This document shows, in pieces, positions 16,267 to 25,361 of a stretch of DNA of 64,000 nt. The stretch covers positions 1 to 64,000 of the forward strand of contig NZ_BMHP01000008.1 in NCBI RefSeq assembly GCF_014641075.1, read 5' to 3'. The notes beneath the pieces are model-generated. The model did not search any database and had not been told where the DNA came from. It saw only the letters and a program-made list of their open reading frames with translations. The DNA comes from Paenibacillus nasutitermitis (GTDB lineage: Bacteria; Bacillota; Bacilli; Paenibacillales; Paenibacillaceae). Each line of letters begins with the position of its first letter. The first letter of the stretch is position 1. The position numbers were made by a program, and so were the translations under genes.

Positions 16267-17406
16267 GTGACCTTGGACCGAACCGCAATTCTCCGCCTGC
16301 TGCAACGCCCGCCCGCCCAGTCCCCGTCTTGCACCAAGCGCCGCATCATCCATTTTAAACGGCGGAACGACTATCTGCGCTTCCTCCAGGAATGGTCGGA
16401 ATTGCGCGTGCTTCCTGGCGATGAACACGCCCCCAGACATCTTCCTTTAATTGAAGCCTTCTCGTTATCCCTATGCGATGAACAGCTGGATGCCCCTACC
16501 CGCGAAGACATCCTGATGGAAGAGGATCCCCTGCTTGCCGTTGACGGCACCGCGCTCAAGCAGACCGGCCGCGAGAAAGGGATTCCCTGGGGCGTCCAGG
16601 AGATTAAAGCTCCGCATGCATGGAGCACGACAACAGGCCACCGGATCAAAATCGGAGTGATTGATACCGGCGTAGATTTCAGCCATCCCGATCTGAAGCA
16701 TTCGCTTGCCAGAGGCATTAATTTGCTTAACCGTGCTGCGCTGCCGCATGACGACAATGGGCACGGGACACATATCGCGGGTACGATTGCTGCCGCCAAC
16801 CAGCTCCGTGGCATGATCGGCGTCGCTCCGAGATCGACCGTTTATCCGGTTAAAGCATTCGACCACAACGGCAGCGCATTTGTATCCGACATTATCATGG
16901 GCATCGACTGGTGCGTGCGCAGCCGGATGAATATTATCAATATGAGCTTCGGCATGAAAACGCGCAGCAAGTCATTGCTCCATGCAGTCACAAACGCCTT
17001 CAACGCCGGTATTATTATTGTCGCCTCCTCGGGAAATGACGGGAAACGCAAATCCGTCGATTACCCCGCTAAATATCCGCAAACCATTTCCGTGGGAGCA
17101 ACTAACCGCCTACGCCGTATTGCGCCTTTCAGCAACCGCGGTATCCATATTGACATCTATGCCCCGGGAGAGAAGATTCTGTCCTCCTGGCTGCGCGGAA
17201 AATATCATGAGATGAGCGGCACATCGATGGCAACCTCTCATGTCAGCGGGGCCATCGCGCTGCTGCTGGCTTACCAGCCGGGACTTGCCCCGGCCGAGAT
17301 TAAAGCCATCATGAAACGTTCCATGCTCCCACTGCGAGGCACAAAAGCTCCCCGACTGACCGGGGAGCTGGATGTAATGCGTATGATCGCAGCCGCGGAC
17401 CGGTAG
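16267..17406 (+). CDS. Subtilase (S8) family serine peptidase
   Basis: This 379-residue protease has an intact triad: D133 in GVIDTGVDFSH, H166 in NGHGTHIAGT and S320 in SGTSMATSHVSG, plus oxyanion N257. Residues 20-75 resemble an I9-type propeptide. No signal peptide is visible, so it may act inside the cell or be secreted another way. GTG 16267 (just after GGGAGGAG) is chosen; TTG 16273 is also possible. It faces argS convergently, and a weak inverted repeat (17431-17453) lies between them. The target is unknown. Confidence 0.85.
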   Translation: MTLDRTAILRLLQRPPAQSPSCTKRRIIHFKRRNDYLRFLQEWSELRVLPGDEHAPRHLPLIEAFSLSLCDEQLDAPTREDILMEEDPLLAVDGTALKQTGREKGIPWGVQEIKAPHAWSTTTGHRIKIGVIDTGVDFSHPDLKHSLARGINLLNRAALPHDDNGHGTHIAGTIAAANQLRGMIGVAPRSTVYPVKAFDHNGSAFVSDIIMGIDWCVRSRMNIINMSFGMKTRSKSLLHAVTNAFNAGIIIVASSGNDGKRKSVDYPAKYPQTISVGATNRLRRIAPFSNRGIHIDIYAPGEKILSSWLRGKYHEMSGTSMATSHVSGAIALLLAYQPGLAPAEIKAIMKRSMLPLRGTKAPRLTGELDVMRMIAAADR

Positions 17407-17448
17407 GTTCGCGGTTTTTCAATAATTAAGCCGCAGATAGAGCTGCTG

Positions 17449-19128
17449 CTACATCCGTTCGGGGGCGGAGACGCCAATCAGACGCAGCACGGTTGACAGC
17501 ACGGTCCGGACGGCCGCAAGCAGCGCAAGACGCGCCTGCGTCTGGGCTGCATCCTCGGTAATCACCCGATCCGCCTTGTAATAGCTGTGGAAGAGCGAGG
17601 CCAGCTCATAGACATAGCGGACAAGCCGGTGCGGCGCATACTGCTCGGCCGAATCGGCAATTTCCTGAGGCAGCTCGCCCATTTTGCGCAGCAGATCGAA
17701 TTCATGCTCAGTCGTCAGCTTGGTGAGATCAACCGAGGCCGGCGGCTGGATCAGAATATCCTGCTCCTGTGCCTGACGGAAGATGCTGCAGATGCGCGCA
17801 TGGGCATACTGCACATAAAACACCGGATTTTCATTGGATGTCGAAATGGCCAGATCCATGTCAAAATCCAAATGCGAATCCATGCTGCGCATGGAAAAGA
17901 AATAGCGAATGGCGTCGATGCCCACTTCCGCCATCAGATCCTCCATCGTAACCGCTTTGCCGGTGCGCTTGGACATTTTCATCTTCTCGCCGTTCTGAAA
18001 GAGGCTGACCATTTGGGCGATCAGCACAACCAGCTTCTGCGGATCGTGGCCAAGGGCAGCCATCGCCGCCTTGACCCGCGGGATATACCCGTGATGATCG
18101 GCACCCCAAATATTGATCATCCGGTCGTAACCGCGCGCGTACTTATTCTGATGATACGCAATATCCGGTGTCAGGTAGGTGTAAGACCCGTCATTCTTTA
18201 CCAGCACGCGGTTCTTGTCGTCGCCGTATGGCATTGTGGACAGCCACGTAGCGCCTTCCTCCTCGAATACCTGGCCCCGTTCGCGCAGCGCCTCAAGCGC
18301 CTGTTCGACCTGACCGGTCTCATACAGCTTCGTCTCGCTGTACCATTCGTCGAATTCAACGCGGAATTCCCCAAGATCGCGCTTGATCTTGCTCAGCTCC
18401 CGCTCCAGGCCGTAGGTGCGGAAAAAAGCAAAACGTTCCCCGTCCGGCAGCGCCAGCAGCCGGTCGCCTTCCGACTCGGCCAGCGCCTTGGCAAAACCGA
18501 TGATATCTTCGCCGTAATAGCCGTCCTCCGGCATTTGGGCTTCCTGCCCGAGCGCTTCTTTGTAGCGCGCTTCAATGGAGTAGGCCAGATTGGCTACCTG
18601 CTTGCCCGCATCATTAATATAATATTCACGGGTAACCTTGTAACCCGCATAGTCCAGCAGATTGCAAAGGACATCGCCTACTGCGGCCCCCCGCGCATGA
18701 CCCAGATGAAGGCTCCCCGTGGGATTGGCGCTGACAAATTCCACTTGTACAGACTGACCGCCCCCGGTGTTTACGCGGCCATAATTCTCGCCTTGTCCCA
18801 GCACCTCGCTGATAACCGGATAAAGATAGCCTTTGTCGATCCGGAAATTAATAAAGCCGGGACCGGCAATCTCTGCCGATTGGATGGAGGCCTTGCCTTT
18901 ATCCAGATGAGCGAGTATCTCCTGAGCGATCTGGCGCGGATTCTTCTTGGCCAGCTTGCTCAGGAGCATGGCTGCATTAGTAGCCAGGTCGCCGTGCGAC
19001 TTCTCCTTGGGCACTTCGAGCACAAAGAGGGGCAGCTCCTCGCGGGAGGCAAGTCCCGCGGCCACCACGGCGTCAGCTATCGCTTCTTTAACAAGCGTAT
19101 TCAATCGATCTATCGTATTTCCTTCCAT
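17449..19128 (-). CDS. argS: Arginyl-tRNA synthetase (first copy)
   Basis: This 559-residue class I synthetase has the N-terminal Add1 domain, HIGH motif HLGHARG within ANPTGSLHLGHARG, KMSKS motif KMSKRTG, and a C-terminal DALR anticodon domain ending with LIGVSAPERM. ATG 19128 follows a GGAGAG-type site. It is the last gene of a T-box-led cluster: argS copy 2, ywiB-like, argS copy 1. The two copies differ strongly in sequence and are not a recent duplication. Confidence 0.96.
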   Translation of the reverse strand: MEGNTIDRLNTLVKEAIADAVVAAGLASREELPLFVLEVPKEKSHGDLATNAAMLLSKLAKKNPRQIAQEILAHLDKGKASIQSAEIAGPGFINFRIDKGYLYPVISEVLGQGENYGRVNTGGGQSVQVEFVSANPTGSLHLGHARGAAVGDVLCNLLDYAGYKVTREYYINDAGKQVANLAYSIEARYKEALGQEAQMPEDGYYGEDIIGFAKALAESEGDRLLALPDGERFAFFRTYGLERELSKIKRDLGEFRVEFDEWYSETKLYETGQVEQALEALRERGQVFEEEGATWLSTMPYGDDKNRVLVKNDGSYTYLTPDIAYHQNKYARGYDRMINIWGADHHGYIPRVKAAMAALGHDPQKLVVLIAQMVSLFQNGEKMKMSKRTGKAVTMEDLMAEVGIDAIRYFFSMRSMDSHLDFDMDLAISTSNENPVFYVQYAHARICSIFRQAQEQDILIQPPASVDLTKLTTEHEFDLLRKMGELPQEIADSAEQYAPHRLVRYVYELASLFHSYYKADRVITEDAAQTQARLALLAAVRTVLSTVLRLIGVSAPERM

Positions 19129-19181
19129 ATATACAACTCTCCTTCATCATTCACAAAACCAACATGATTTTCTTCTATTCT

Positions 19182-19670
19182 TCAGACGTTATCCCCGGCG
19201 GGCTTATCTTTCTGTTCTTCCGCATGCAGCCGGACGATGAACATTCCGGTCGGCTGTTCGTCGACCCACAGCCTGTAATGCCACTCCAGCAGCATGGGGA
19301 GGGACGGCGCCATCGGTTCCTCCTGCGGTTTCCCCAGAGGATTGCCCGTAGCCATATCCCCGCACTGCATCCATAGCAGCGTTGTATCCGTCTCGAGCTG
19401 AAAGCGGATATGCGTGGATGTATAATGCCCCACGCGGCGCATCCCGGCTGCGAAGGTCTGATCCGATTCAACATCCCCGTGCCTCTTCACGCTGAGCTCG
19501 CCTTCCCGCCAGCGTACTAAGGTTCGCACCTGCCCATTCTCGTCAGACTCCTCATAGCGGACATATACGGTGCGGTCTTTGCGGAACCATTCACCGATGA
19601 AAGCATGCGTCTGCCGCTCCCCATCGAGCTCGCTCGTCAGCGTAATCTGCACTTTCGCTCTGCCTGTCAT
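19182..19670 (-). CDS. ywiB: DUF1934 family protein (YwiB-like)
   Basis: This 162-residue protein belongs by pattern to a small beta-barrel family (DUF1934) whose gene normally lies just upstream of argS in Bacillales. Visible traits are alternating beta strands (KVQITLTSELDGE, TVYVRYEE, HIRFQLETD) and no signal peptide. ATG 19670 follows AGGAG by 8-9 nt. It lies 53 nt before argS copy 1 and about 80 nt after argS copy 2. Function is not known. Confidence 0.8.
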   Translation of the reverse strand: MTGRAKVQITLTSELDGERQTHAFIGEWFRKDRTVYVRYEESDENGQVRTLVRWREGELSVKRHGDVESDQTFAAGMRRVGHYTSTHIRFQLETDTTLLWMQCGDMATGNPLGKPQEEPMAPSLPMLLEWHYRLWVDEQPTGMFIVRLHAEEQKDKPAGDNV

Positions 19671-19752
19671 CGCCCTGTCTCCTGTCCTGCTTCTTCTGAT
19701 ACTTACTATATACAGGAGCAACAAGGATTTCAATGCCGGCCAAGGCCAGCAC

Positions 19753-21474
19753 TTAAATCTGCCGCGGCGACTGCAGACCCAGAAGTCCCAGTCCGCTGCG
19801 GATGACCTGGGCGCATGCCGCCACAAGCACCAGCTTCGCGCGCGTTTCGTCGGGCGAGTCCGATATAATCCGCTCCTGGTGGTAAAACCGGTTGAAATCC
19901 TTGGCTGCCTGGAGCAAGAACCGGGCGGCAAGAGACGGCTCGTTGGCCCGGACGGCCTCACGGACAGCCTGCGGATAAGCGGCCAGCGTTTTGAGACAAG
20001 TCCACGCGGCCGGCAAGGCCAGATAACCGGTCTGCCCCCGGAGGGCTCCCTCCTTCACAGCCTGAGCCGCTTCCTCCATGGTCATGCCCCCTTTGTCCAG
20101 CAGCTTGCAGGCACGCGCCGCAGTATACTGCAAATAAGGGCCGGTTTCCCCCTCAAAACGCAACGCCTCGTCAAGCGAGAAATCAACCTCCAGCTGCCTG
20201 TTATGCTTCAAATCGCCAAACACAATGGCGCCGATCCCGACCGCTTCGGCAATCTCTCTGCGCCCGGTAAGCTCCGGATTCTTCCCTGCGATAATAGCCT
20301 CGGCTTTGGCTACGGCTTCATCCAGCACCTCATCCAGGAAAATCACCTGTCCCCTGCGTGTGGACATTTTGCGCCCGCCGAATTTCATCAGACCGAAGGC
20401 GATATGCTCGCAGTGCTGCGCCCCTTCCATTCCCATCCGCTTCAGCACGGAAAACACCTGCCGGAAATGCAGCTTCTGCTCTGCTCCTACGACATACAGA
20501 AGGCGGTCAGCTCTCATCTCCCGCTTCCGGTATAAGGCCGTAGCCAAATCACGCGTCGGATAAATGGTCGTGCCGTCGGATTTCAGAATGAGACAGGGCG
20601 GCATTCCTTCTTCATCGAGGCGTACAACCTGCGCGCCATCGCTCTCTTCAAGCAGGCCCTGCTCCGTGAGCTGCTTGACCACTGCAGCCATTTTATCGTT
20701 ATAGAAGCTTTCTCCAAGGGTGTAGTCCATGGACACCCCCAGCCTCGCATAGACCCGCTGAAATTCCTCCATGCTGAAGGTAACGAAAACGTTCCACAGC
20801 TTACCCGCTTCCTCGTCCCCGTTCTCCAGCTTCCAGAACCAGCGGCGCGCCGCATCCTCCAGCGACTTATCCAGCTCCGCTTCCTCATGGAAGCGGACAT
20901 ACAAGCGCAGGCTCTCGCGGATGGGCTCTCGCTTCAACGCCGCCTCGTCGCCCCAACGGGCATAGGCTTCCAACAGCTTGCCGAACTGCGTGCCCCAATC
21001 ACCGATATGATTGACCGTGATCACCTCATAGCCCGAGAAGCGGTAGAGATTGGCAAGCGCATTTCCGATCATCGTAGAGCGAAGATGCCCCACTCCAAAA
21101 GGTTTGGCGATATTCGGCGAGGATAAGTCAATCACCACCCGCTGTCCCGCTCCTTCCGAAGATTTGGCGTATTCCGGATCCAGGATGGTGTCAAGCAGCT
21201 GCGCCGCCCAATAGGCTGGATCAAAAAACAGATTCAGATACGGCCCCTTGGCTTCTGCACGAACGCCCGCCGAAGGATCGTGGACAAGCTCCGCAAGCTC
21301 CTGGGCAATCACCGCAGGAGGGCGTTTCCACTTTCGGGATAGCAGATAACAAGGAAAAGCCGCGTCGGCAAGCAAAGGGTCCGGGGGCAGCTCCAAAACA
21401 GCGGCAAGCTCAGCCTTCGAAAGCTCCGTATGGGGGTGCAGCCGCTCCGCCGCCCACTTCAGCAACAGGTTCAT
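19753..21474 (-). CDS. argS: Arginyl-tRNA synthetase (second, divergent copy)
   Basis: This 573-residue full-length ArgS has HIGH variant GVGHLRST and KMSKS variant KMSTRRG, the forms seen in the second ArgS type of some Bacillus and in mitochondrial enzymes. The DALR domain at the C-terminus is intact (FNRFYHQERII), and nothing suggests loss of function. ATG 21474 follows GGAGGAG. It is the gene closest to the T-box leader, so it should be induced by uncharged tRNA-Arg. Confidence 0.93.
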   Translation of the reverse strand: MNLLLKWAAERLHPHTELSKAELAAVLELPPDPLLADAAFPCYLLSRKWKRPPAVIAQELAELVHDPSAGVRAEAKGPYLNLFFDPAYWAAQLLDTILDPEYAKSSEGAGQRVVIDLSSPNIAKPFGVGHLRSTMIGNALANLYRFSGYEVITVNHIGDWGTQFGKLLEAYARWGDEAALKREPIRESLRLYVRFHEEAELDKSLEDAARRWFWKLENGDEEAGKLWNVFVTFSMEEFQRVYARLGVSMDYTLGESFYNDKMAAVVKQLTEQGLLEESDGAQVVRLDEEGMPPCLILKSDGTTIYPTRDLATALYRKREMRADRLLYVVGAEQKLHFRQVFSVLKRMGMEGAQHCEHIAFGLMKFGGRKMSTRRGQVIFLDEVLDEAVAKAEAIIAGKNPELTGRREIAEAVGIGAIVFGDLKHNRQLEVDFSLDEALRFEGETGPYLQYTAARACKLLDKGGMTMEEAAQAVKEGALRGQTGYLALPAAWTCLKTLAAYPQAVREAVRANEPSLAARFLLQAAKDFNRFYHQERIISDSPDETRAKLVLVAACAQVIRSGLGLLGLQSPRQI

Positions 21475-21585
21475 TTTTATTCTCCTCCTCAGAGTTTTCT
21501 TGTATCTCCTTGACTATGCTCCTTAAGCAACAAGAAAACTCACATCGGAAGCATAAGCCTGGTAAAGATAGACTCCAAAAAAAAC

Positions 21586-21890
21586 ATAAAAACCCCCGTC
21601 TCTGTAAAGAGACGGAGGTTAGTCCGCGGTACCACTCTTCTGGCGCCCTTCATGCTTAAGAGGTGACGGCTGGGTAGCCGAACGCCTTCCATGGTCATAA
21701 GAGGGGCCGCTTGAACACGGTAACGGGGTGACCGGATTATCCTACTAGGGCAAAATAACGCTCTTTCGGACAATCAACTCCCGGGCCCGCTTCCCATGCC
21801 TGGCTGCACCGGCTTTCACCATCCCGGCTCGCTGCTTGCAGCGCTATGCAAAGTACTGTCCCGTTCATCGCTTGTAAGCTGTTTTTTTCT
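21586..21890 (-). promoter_or_regulatory. T-box riboswitch upstream of argS
   Basis: The minus strand carries the T-box core AGAGTGGTACCGCGGA (GGTACCGCG near 21624-21636). A terminator of CCTCCGTCTC paired with GAGACGGGGG follows, then TTTTT (21586-21619). Upstream lie the stem I landmarks CGATGAACGGGACAGTA and GAGCCGGGATGGTGAAAGCC. Such leaders let uncharged tRNA block the terminator. A CGG triplet lies in the likely specifier region (GAAGCGGGCCC), fitting Arg, but I could not fix the specifier with certainty. Confidence 0.93.
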
Positions 21891-21918
21891 ATTATATGCA
21901 TCCAGGGGAAAATTGCAA
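21891..21918 (-). promoter_or_regulatory. Promoter of the T-box/argS operon (sigma-A)
   Basis: Minus strand: -35 TTGCAA (21913-21918), 16 bp, -10 TATAAT (21891-21896). It reads directly into the T-box leader. Confidence 0.75.
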
Positions 21919-21989
21919 GGGGATGGGGACGTTCTATAAAGGGTGAATCATATCCTGCCGCAACAGGAAAGAGATTGCCGCCGCCATTC

Positions 21990-22017
21990 TTGCGCCACGG
22001 CGGGCTTATGCTATACT
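21990..22017 (+). promoter_or_regulatory. Promoter of the ROK regulator gene
   Basis: Plus strand: -35 TTGCGC (21990-21995), 16 bp, extended -10 TGCTATACT (TATACT at 22012-22017). It is divergent from the argS promoter and about 50 bp before the ROK start codon. Confidence 0.5.
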
Positions 22018-22067
22018 GGCTTGAATAACGGGAATTATCACTTTCTATTGAAGGACGGCATGGATTC

Positions 22068-23210
22068 ATGAGCAAAGGAACCGGATTATTGCGGCAGATG
22101 AACGAGAAGCGCGCTCTCGCGCTGCTGCGCAGCGGCGAACATCATTCCCGGCAGGAGCTGGCCAAGCTGTTGGGTCTAAGCAAAAATACCATTTCTCTGA
22201 TTATCGACAGCTTTATCAAGCAGGGCATCGTTGTGGAAAAGGGGCTCACGGAGCAGGCCGGGGCAGGCCGTCCGAGAATCCGTCTGGAGCTGGTTCCCGA
22301 TTTTCATACGGCAATCGGCTTATCCATCGGCCATTCCAGCTGTCAGTATATCGTTACTGATTATCGCTCCTCCATTCTCGAGAGCGGCGAATATCCTATT
22401 TTGAACACAGACGCGGAGCCTTTTATCGGGGAAATGATCGGACTGTGCGGCCGGCTGCTGGCCAAGTATCCCCGAACGATCGGCATCGGAGCCACCATCC
22501 CTGCGCTGGTCGATCCCCATCGGGGCATCGTTCATTTCTCCTCCCATCTGAATTGGAAAAACACGCCTCTCAAGGAGAAATTGGACAAGCACCTTCCGGT
22601 GAAGACGATGGTAATGAATAATGTCAAAGCTTCCGCTCTGGCCGTAGCTTCAACGATGCCGGGCGCTGGAGACTCCGCCAATCTTTTCTATTTGCGGATC
22701 GACGAAGGGGTGGGCGGAGCGCAGATTATTGACGGCCGGATCTATAACGGCGCCAGCTTCATAGCAGGCGAGATCGGCCATCTATGTGTGCATCGAGATG
22801 GTCCCTTATGCGCCTGCGGGCAGCGGGGATGTCTGGAAGCGCTCGTCAGTATGCCAGCGGTAAAAGAGCAGATACGAAGCCGTTACCCGCAGGCCGAATT
22901 GGAGGGGAATCCGCTTCCCTGGATCGTCAGCAAACAGAATGAAGATGACATGCGATCCCTGCTGCGGACCTCCGGCGAGCATGTCGGGTTTGCTTTGTCC
23001 CAGCTGGTCAATCTGGTGAACCCGCGGCATATTATGATCAACAGCCCATTGGCGGAGCTTGCACCCTTCAAGCAGGCCGTTCAACGGACCATGGAGCAAA
23101 GAGCTCTGCATCTGCCCTTCGCAAAGACGAGTCTGCAGTTTCTGCAAAATGCATTCTCCGCAAGCATCGGCGCCGCTTATGCGGTCATTTTGGATTTCGA
23201 GAAGGAATAA
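22068..23210 (+). CDS. ROK family transcriptional regulator (NagC/XylR type)
   Basis: This 380-residue protein has an N-terminal winged helix (about 15-65, SRQELAKLLGLSKNTISLII). The ROK domain carries EIGH (235-238) and the zinc site H238, C248, C250, C255 in CACGQRGCLE. At the position of the catalytic kinase Asp the sequence reads NN (N185), so it should sense but not phosphorylate sugar. It stands before nagB-nagA and probably represses them until GlcNAc-6-P or a related sugar appears. A three-codon frame (ATG at 22060) ends in an ATGA overlap with this start. Confidence 0.88.
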   Translation: MSKGTGLLRQMNEKRALALLRSGEHHSRQELAKLLGLSKNTISLIIDSFIKQGIVVEKGLTEQAGAGRPRIRLELVPDFHTAIGLSIGHSSCQYIVTDYRSSILESGEYPILNTDAEPFIGEMIGLCGRLLAKYPRTIGIGATIPALVDPHRGIVHFSSHLNWKNTPLKEKLDKHLPVKTMVMNNVKASALAVASTMPGAGDSANLFYLRIDEGVGGAQIIDGRIYNGASFIAGEIGHLCVHRDGPLCACGQRGCLEALVSMPAVKEQIRSRYPQAELEGNPLPWIVSKQNEDDMRSLLRTSGEHVGFALSQLVNLVNPRHIMINSPLAELAPFKQAVQRTMEQRALHLPFAKTSLQFLQNAFSASIGAAYAVILDFEKE

Positions 23211-23307
23211 GGCGCGAGGGGCAGCCTGGCAGACTTTTTCCGTCTGTACATGGTTGAAGGAAGGGCTGGCTGGCAGCGTCCCCCCTTTCCATCATTCCAC
23301 AAATGGA

Positions 23308-23336
23308 TTGACGGAAGGGTAGGGACATGATACCTT
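23308..23336 (+). promoter_or_regulatory. Promoter of nagB-nagA (sigma-A)
   Basis: Plus strand: -35 TTGACG (23308-23313), 17 bp, -10 TACCTT (23331-23336). The start point would be near 23343, at the edge of the palindrome that follows. Confidence 0.5.
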
Positions 23337-23343
23337 AAAATCA

Positions 23344-23366
23344 ATTAGTCCTAAACAAGGACAAAT
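23344..23366. promoter_or_regulatory. Candidate ROK operator upstream of nagB
   Basis: The inverted repeat GTCCT-AAACA-AGGAC (23348-23362), within ATTAG...CAAAT flanks, lies immediately downstream of the -10 box. Its position over the start point and the general shape (a TTAG-type palindrome as used by XylR/NagC-like proteins) suggest repression by the adjacent ROK protein. Confidence 0.5.
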
Positions 23367-23392
23367 CGACAAAACAGGAGATGACAAGGGGA

Positions 23393-24172
23393 ATGAGCAC
23401 AGCTAAAGGACTTGTAACAACCCGGAACGCGGACCTTTTAAAAGTTGAGGTCTATGAGAATCGGAAGCATATGGGGATCTCTGCCGCTGAAGCGGTCTCG
23501 GCCAAGATGAAGGAGCTTCTGGCTAGCCAGAAGGAAATCCGGATGATTTTTGCGGCTGCCCCCTCCCAGAACGAATTCCTGGAGAAGCTCCGCTCCGTGG
23601 AGGGTCTGGACTGGTCGCGCGTGACCGCCTTCCATATGGATGAATACATCGGGCTTCCCCCTGGGGCACCGGAACGCTTCAGCGCTTTTCTGTGCAAGGG
23701 GCTGTTCGATGAGGTCCATCCCGGTACAGTCCAACTGATTGACAGCACTTCTTCCGCGGAAGAGGAGTCTCAGCGCTATGCCCGTTTGCTGCAGCAGCAT
23801 CCCATCGATATCGTCTGTCTGGGTATCGGGGAGAATGGACATATCGCCTTCAATGATCCGCCGGTTGCCGACTTCAATGATCCGGTCTGGGTAAAAAGCG
23901 TCGAGCTGGATGAGATTTGCCGGCAGCAGCAGGTCAATGATGGCTGCTTCCCCGATCTGCCGTCGGTTCCCACCCACGCCATAACGCTAACCATTCCCGC
24001 CCTGTTCTCCGGCACTCATCTCTTCTGCATGGTTCCGGGCGTGACCAAGGCCGCCGCTGTCTCGGCGACACTGAACGGACCCATCACCACACAGTGCCCT
24101 TCTTCCATCCTGCGCAGGCATCCGGATTGTACCCTTTACACCGATAACGACTCGTATGGAAAGCAGGTCTAG
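23393..24172 (+). CDS. nagB: Glucosamine-6-phosphate deaminase-like protein
   Basis: This 259-residue NagB/SIS-fold protein keeps the catalytic region HMDEY (D83) and GENGHIAFNDP (H150), so it should convert GlcN-6-P to Fru-6-P and ammonia. The usual phosphate-loop signature (TGGTP type) is replaced by AAAPSQNE (54-61), marking a divergent subgroup. ATG 23393 is preferred; an in-frame ATG at 23381 directly abuts GGAG. It is followed after one base by nagA and preceded by the ROK regulator. Confidence 0.8.
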   Translation: MSTAKGLVTTRNADLLKVEVYENRKHMGISAAEAVSAKMKELLASQKEIRMIFAAAPSQNEFLEKLRSVEGLDWSRVTAFHMDEYIGLPPGAPERFSAFLCKGLFDEVHPGTVQLIDSTSSAEEESQRYARLLQQHPIDIVCLGIGENGHIAFNDPPVADFNDPVWVKSVELDEICRQQQVNDGCFPDLPSVPTHAITLTIPALFSGTHLFCMVPGVTKAAAVSATLNGPITTQCPSSILRRHPDCTLYTDNDSYGKQV

Positions 24173-24173
24173 T

Positions 24174-25361
24174 ATGTCTCATTCCGATATAACGGCCATT
24201 AGAGGGCTTCATTATTTAAGCGGAGAGCCCGTCACCGTCACGATGACCAGCGGGAAAATCAGTGGGATCCATAAAGAAGAAGGGCCACAGGCAGGCGATG
24301 AGAACCTGCCCTGGCTCGCGCCGGGCTTTGTGGATTTGCAAATTAACGGCTTCCGCGGGCTGGATTTCAACACGATTCCCATTGCGAAAGGAACCGCCAA
24401 GAGTGTGACAAGTGCATTATTCGAGGAAGGTGTTACTTCGTATTACCCTACGGTAATAACCAACGGGGATGACGCCATTGAGCAGGCGCTGCGCAGTATC
24501 GCTGGAGAGTGCCGGGAAGATGCCGCCACGGCCGCCGGCGTAGCGGGCATACATCTGGAGGGGCCTTTTATTTCCCCTGAGGACGGCCCCCGGGGCGCTC
24601 ATGGCCGATCCTTCACCAAGGCGCCCGACTGGGAGCTGTTTCTACGGTGGCAGGAGGCTGCCGAAGGGCGGATCAAGCTCATCACGCTGTCCCCGGAATG
24701 GCCGGGTACGGCAGGGTTTGTCGCCCGATGCGTGGAGCATGGCGTGCAGGTTTCCATCGGACACACTTCCGCAACCGATGAACAGATCATGGAGGCTGCG
24801 GCGGCCGGCGCGCGCTTGTCCACGCATCTGGGCAATGGGGCGCATCTCATGCTGCCCCGCCACCCGAACTATATCTGGGCACAGCTGGCCCAGGAGGAGC
24901 TATGGACCTGCGTGATCGGCGACGGCTTCCATCTGCCCGATTCCGTGCTGAAGGTCGTCCGCCGCGTAAAGGGAAAAAGAGCCATCCTCGTCAGTGATGC
25001 CGTTGCCTTCAGCGGCCTGGCCCCCGGGACATACGAAAGCCATATCGGCGGAAGAGTTGTCCTGACTCCTGAAGGCAAGCTTCATCTGGAGCAAAGTCCC
25101 GGAATCCTGGCGGGATCGGCCCAAATGCTGCAAAGCGGAATCAGTCATCTTGTCTATAAAGGGATCGCCTCCCTCTCCGAAGCTTGCGATATGGCCTCCG
25201 TTCATCCGGCTGCTTTCATGGGACTTCCCGCAGCGGCGGGACTGGCCATTGGCGCGCCTGCCGATCTGGTAGCCTTTGAATGGACAGGCAGCCGTTTGAA
25301 GCTGATGCAGACCTACAAACATGGCAATCGGGTTTATACCCGTGCTGGAACAGACTGCTGA
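24174..25361 (+). CDS. nagA: N-acetylglucosamine-6-phosphate deacetylase
   Basis: This 395-residue amidohydrolase has the opening PGFVDLQINGF, metal ligand in HLEGPF, GHTSATDEQ, HLGNGAH (where classical NagA has HLFNAM) and catalytic Asp in LVSDAVAF. The product GlcN-6-P is the substrate of the preceding gene. ATG 24174 lies one base after the nagB stop, so translation is probably coupled. A terminator overlaps the stop codon. Confidence 0.9.
   Translation: MSHSDITAIRGLHYLSGEPVTVTMTSGKISGIHKEEGPQAGDENLPWLAPGFVDLQINGFRGLDFNTIPIAKGTAKSVTSALFEEGVTSYYPTVITNGDDAIEQALRSIAGECREDAATAAGVAGIHLEGPFISPEDGPRGAHGRSFTKAPDWELFLRWQEAAEGRIKLITLSPEWPGTAGFVARCVEHGVQVSIGHTSATDEQIMEAAAAGARLSTHLGNGAHLMLPRHPNYIWAQLAQEELWTCVIGDGFHLPDSVLKVVRRVKGKRAILVSDAVAFSGLAPGTYESHIGGRVVLTPEGKLHLEQSPGILAGSAQMLQSGISHLVYKGIASLSEACDMASVHPAAFMGLPAAAGLAIGAPADLVAFEWTGSRLKLMQTYKHGNRVYTRAGTDC

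Noticed and set aside
19753..21474. Second argS as a pseudogene
   Set aside because: It is full length, with both signature motifs in a recognised variant form and an intact anticodon-binding domain.
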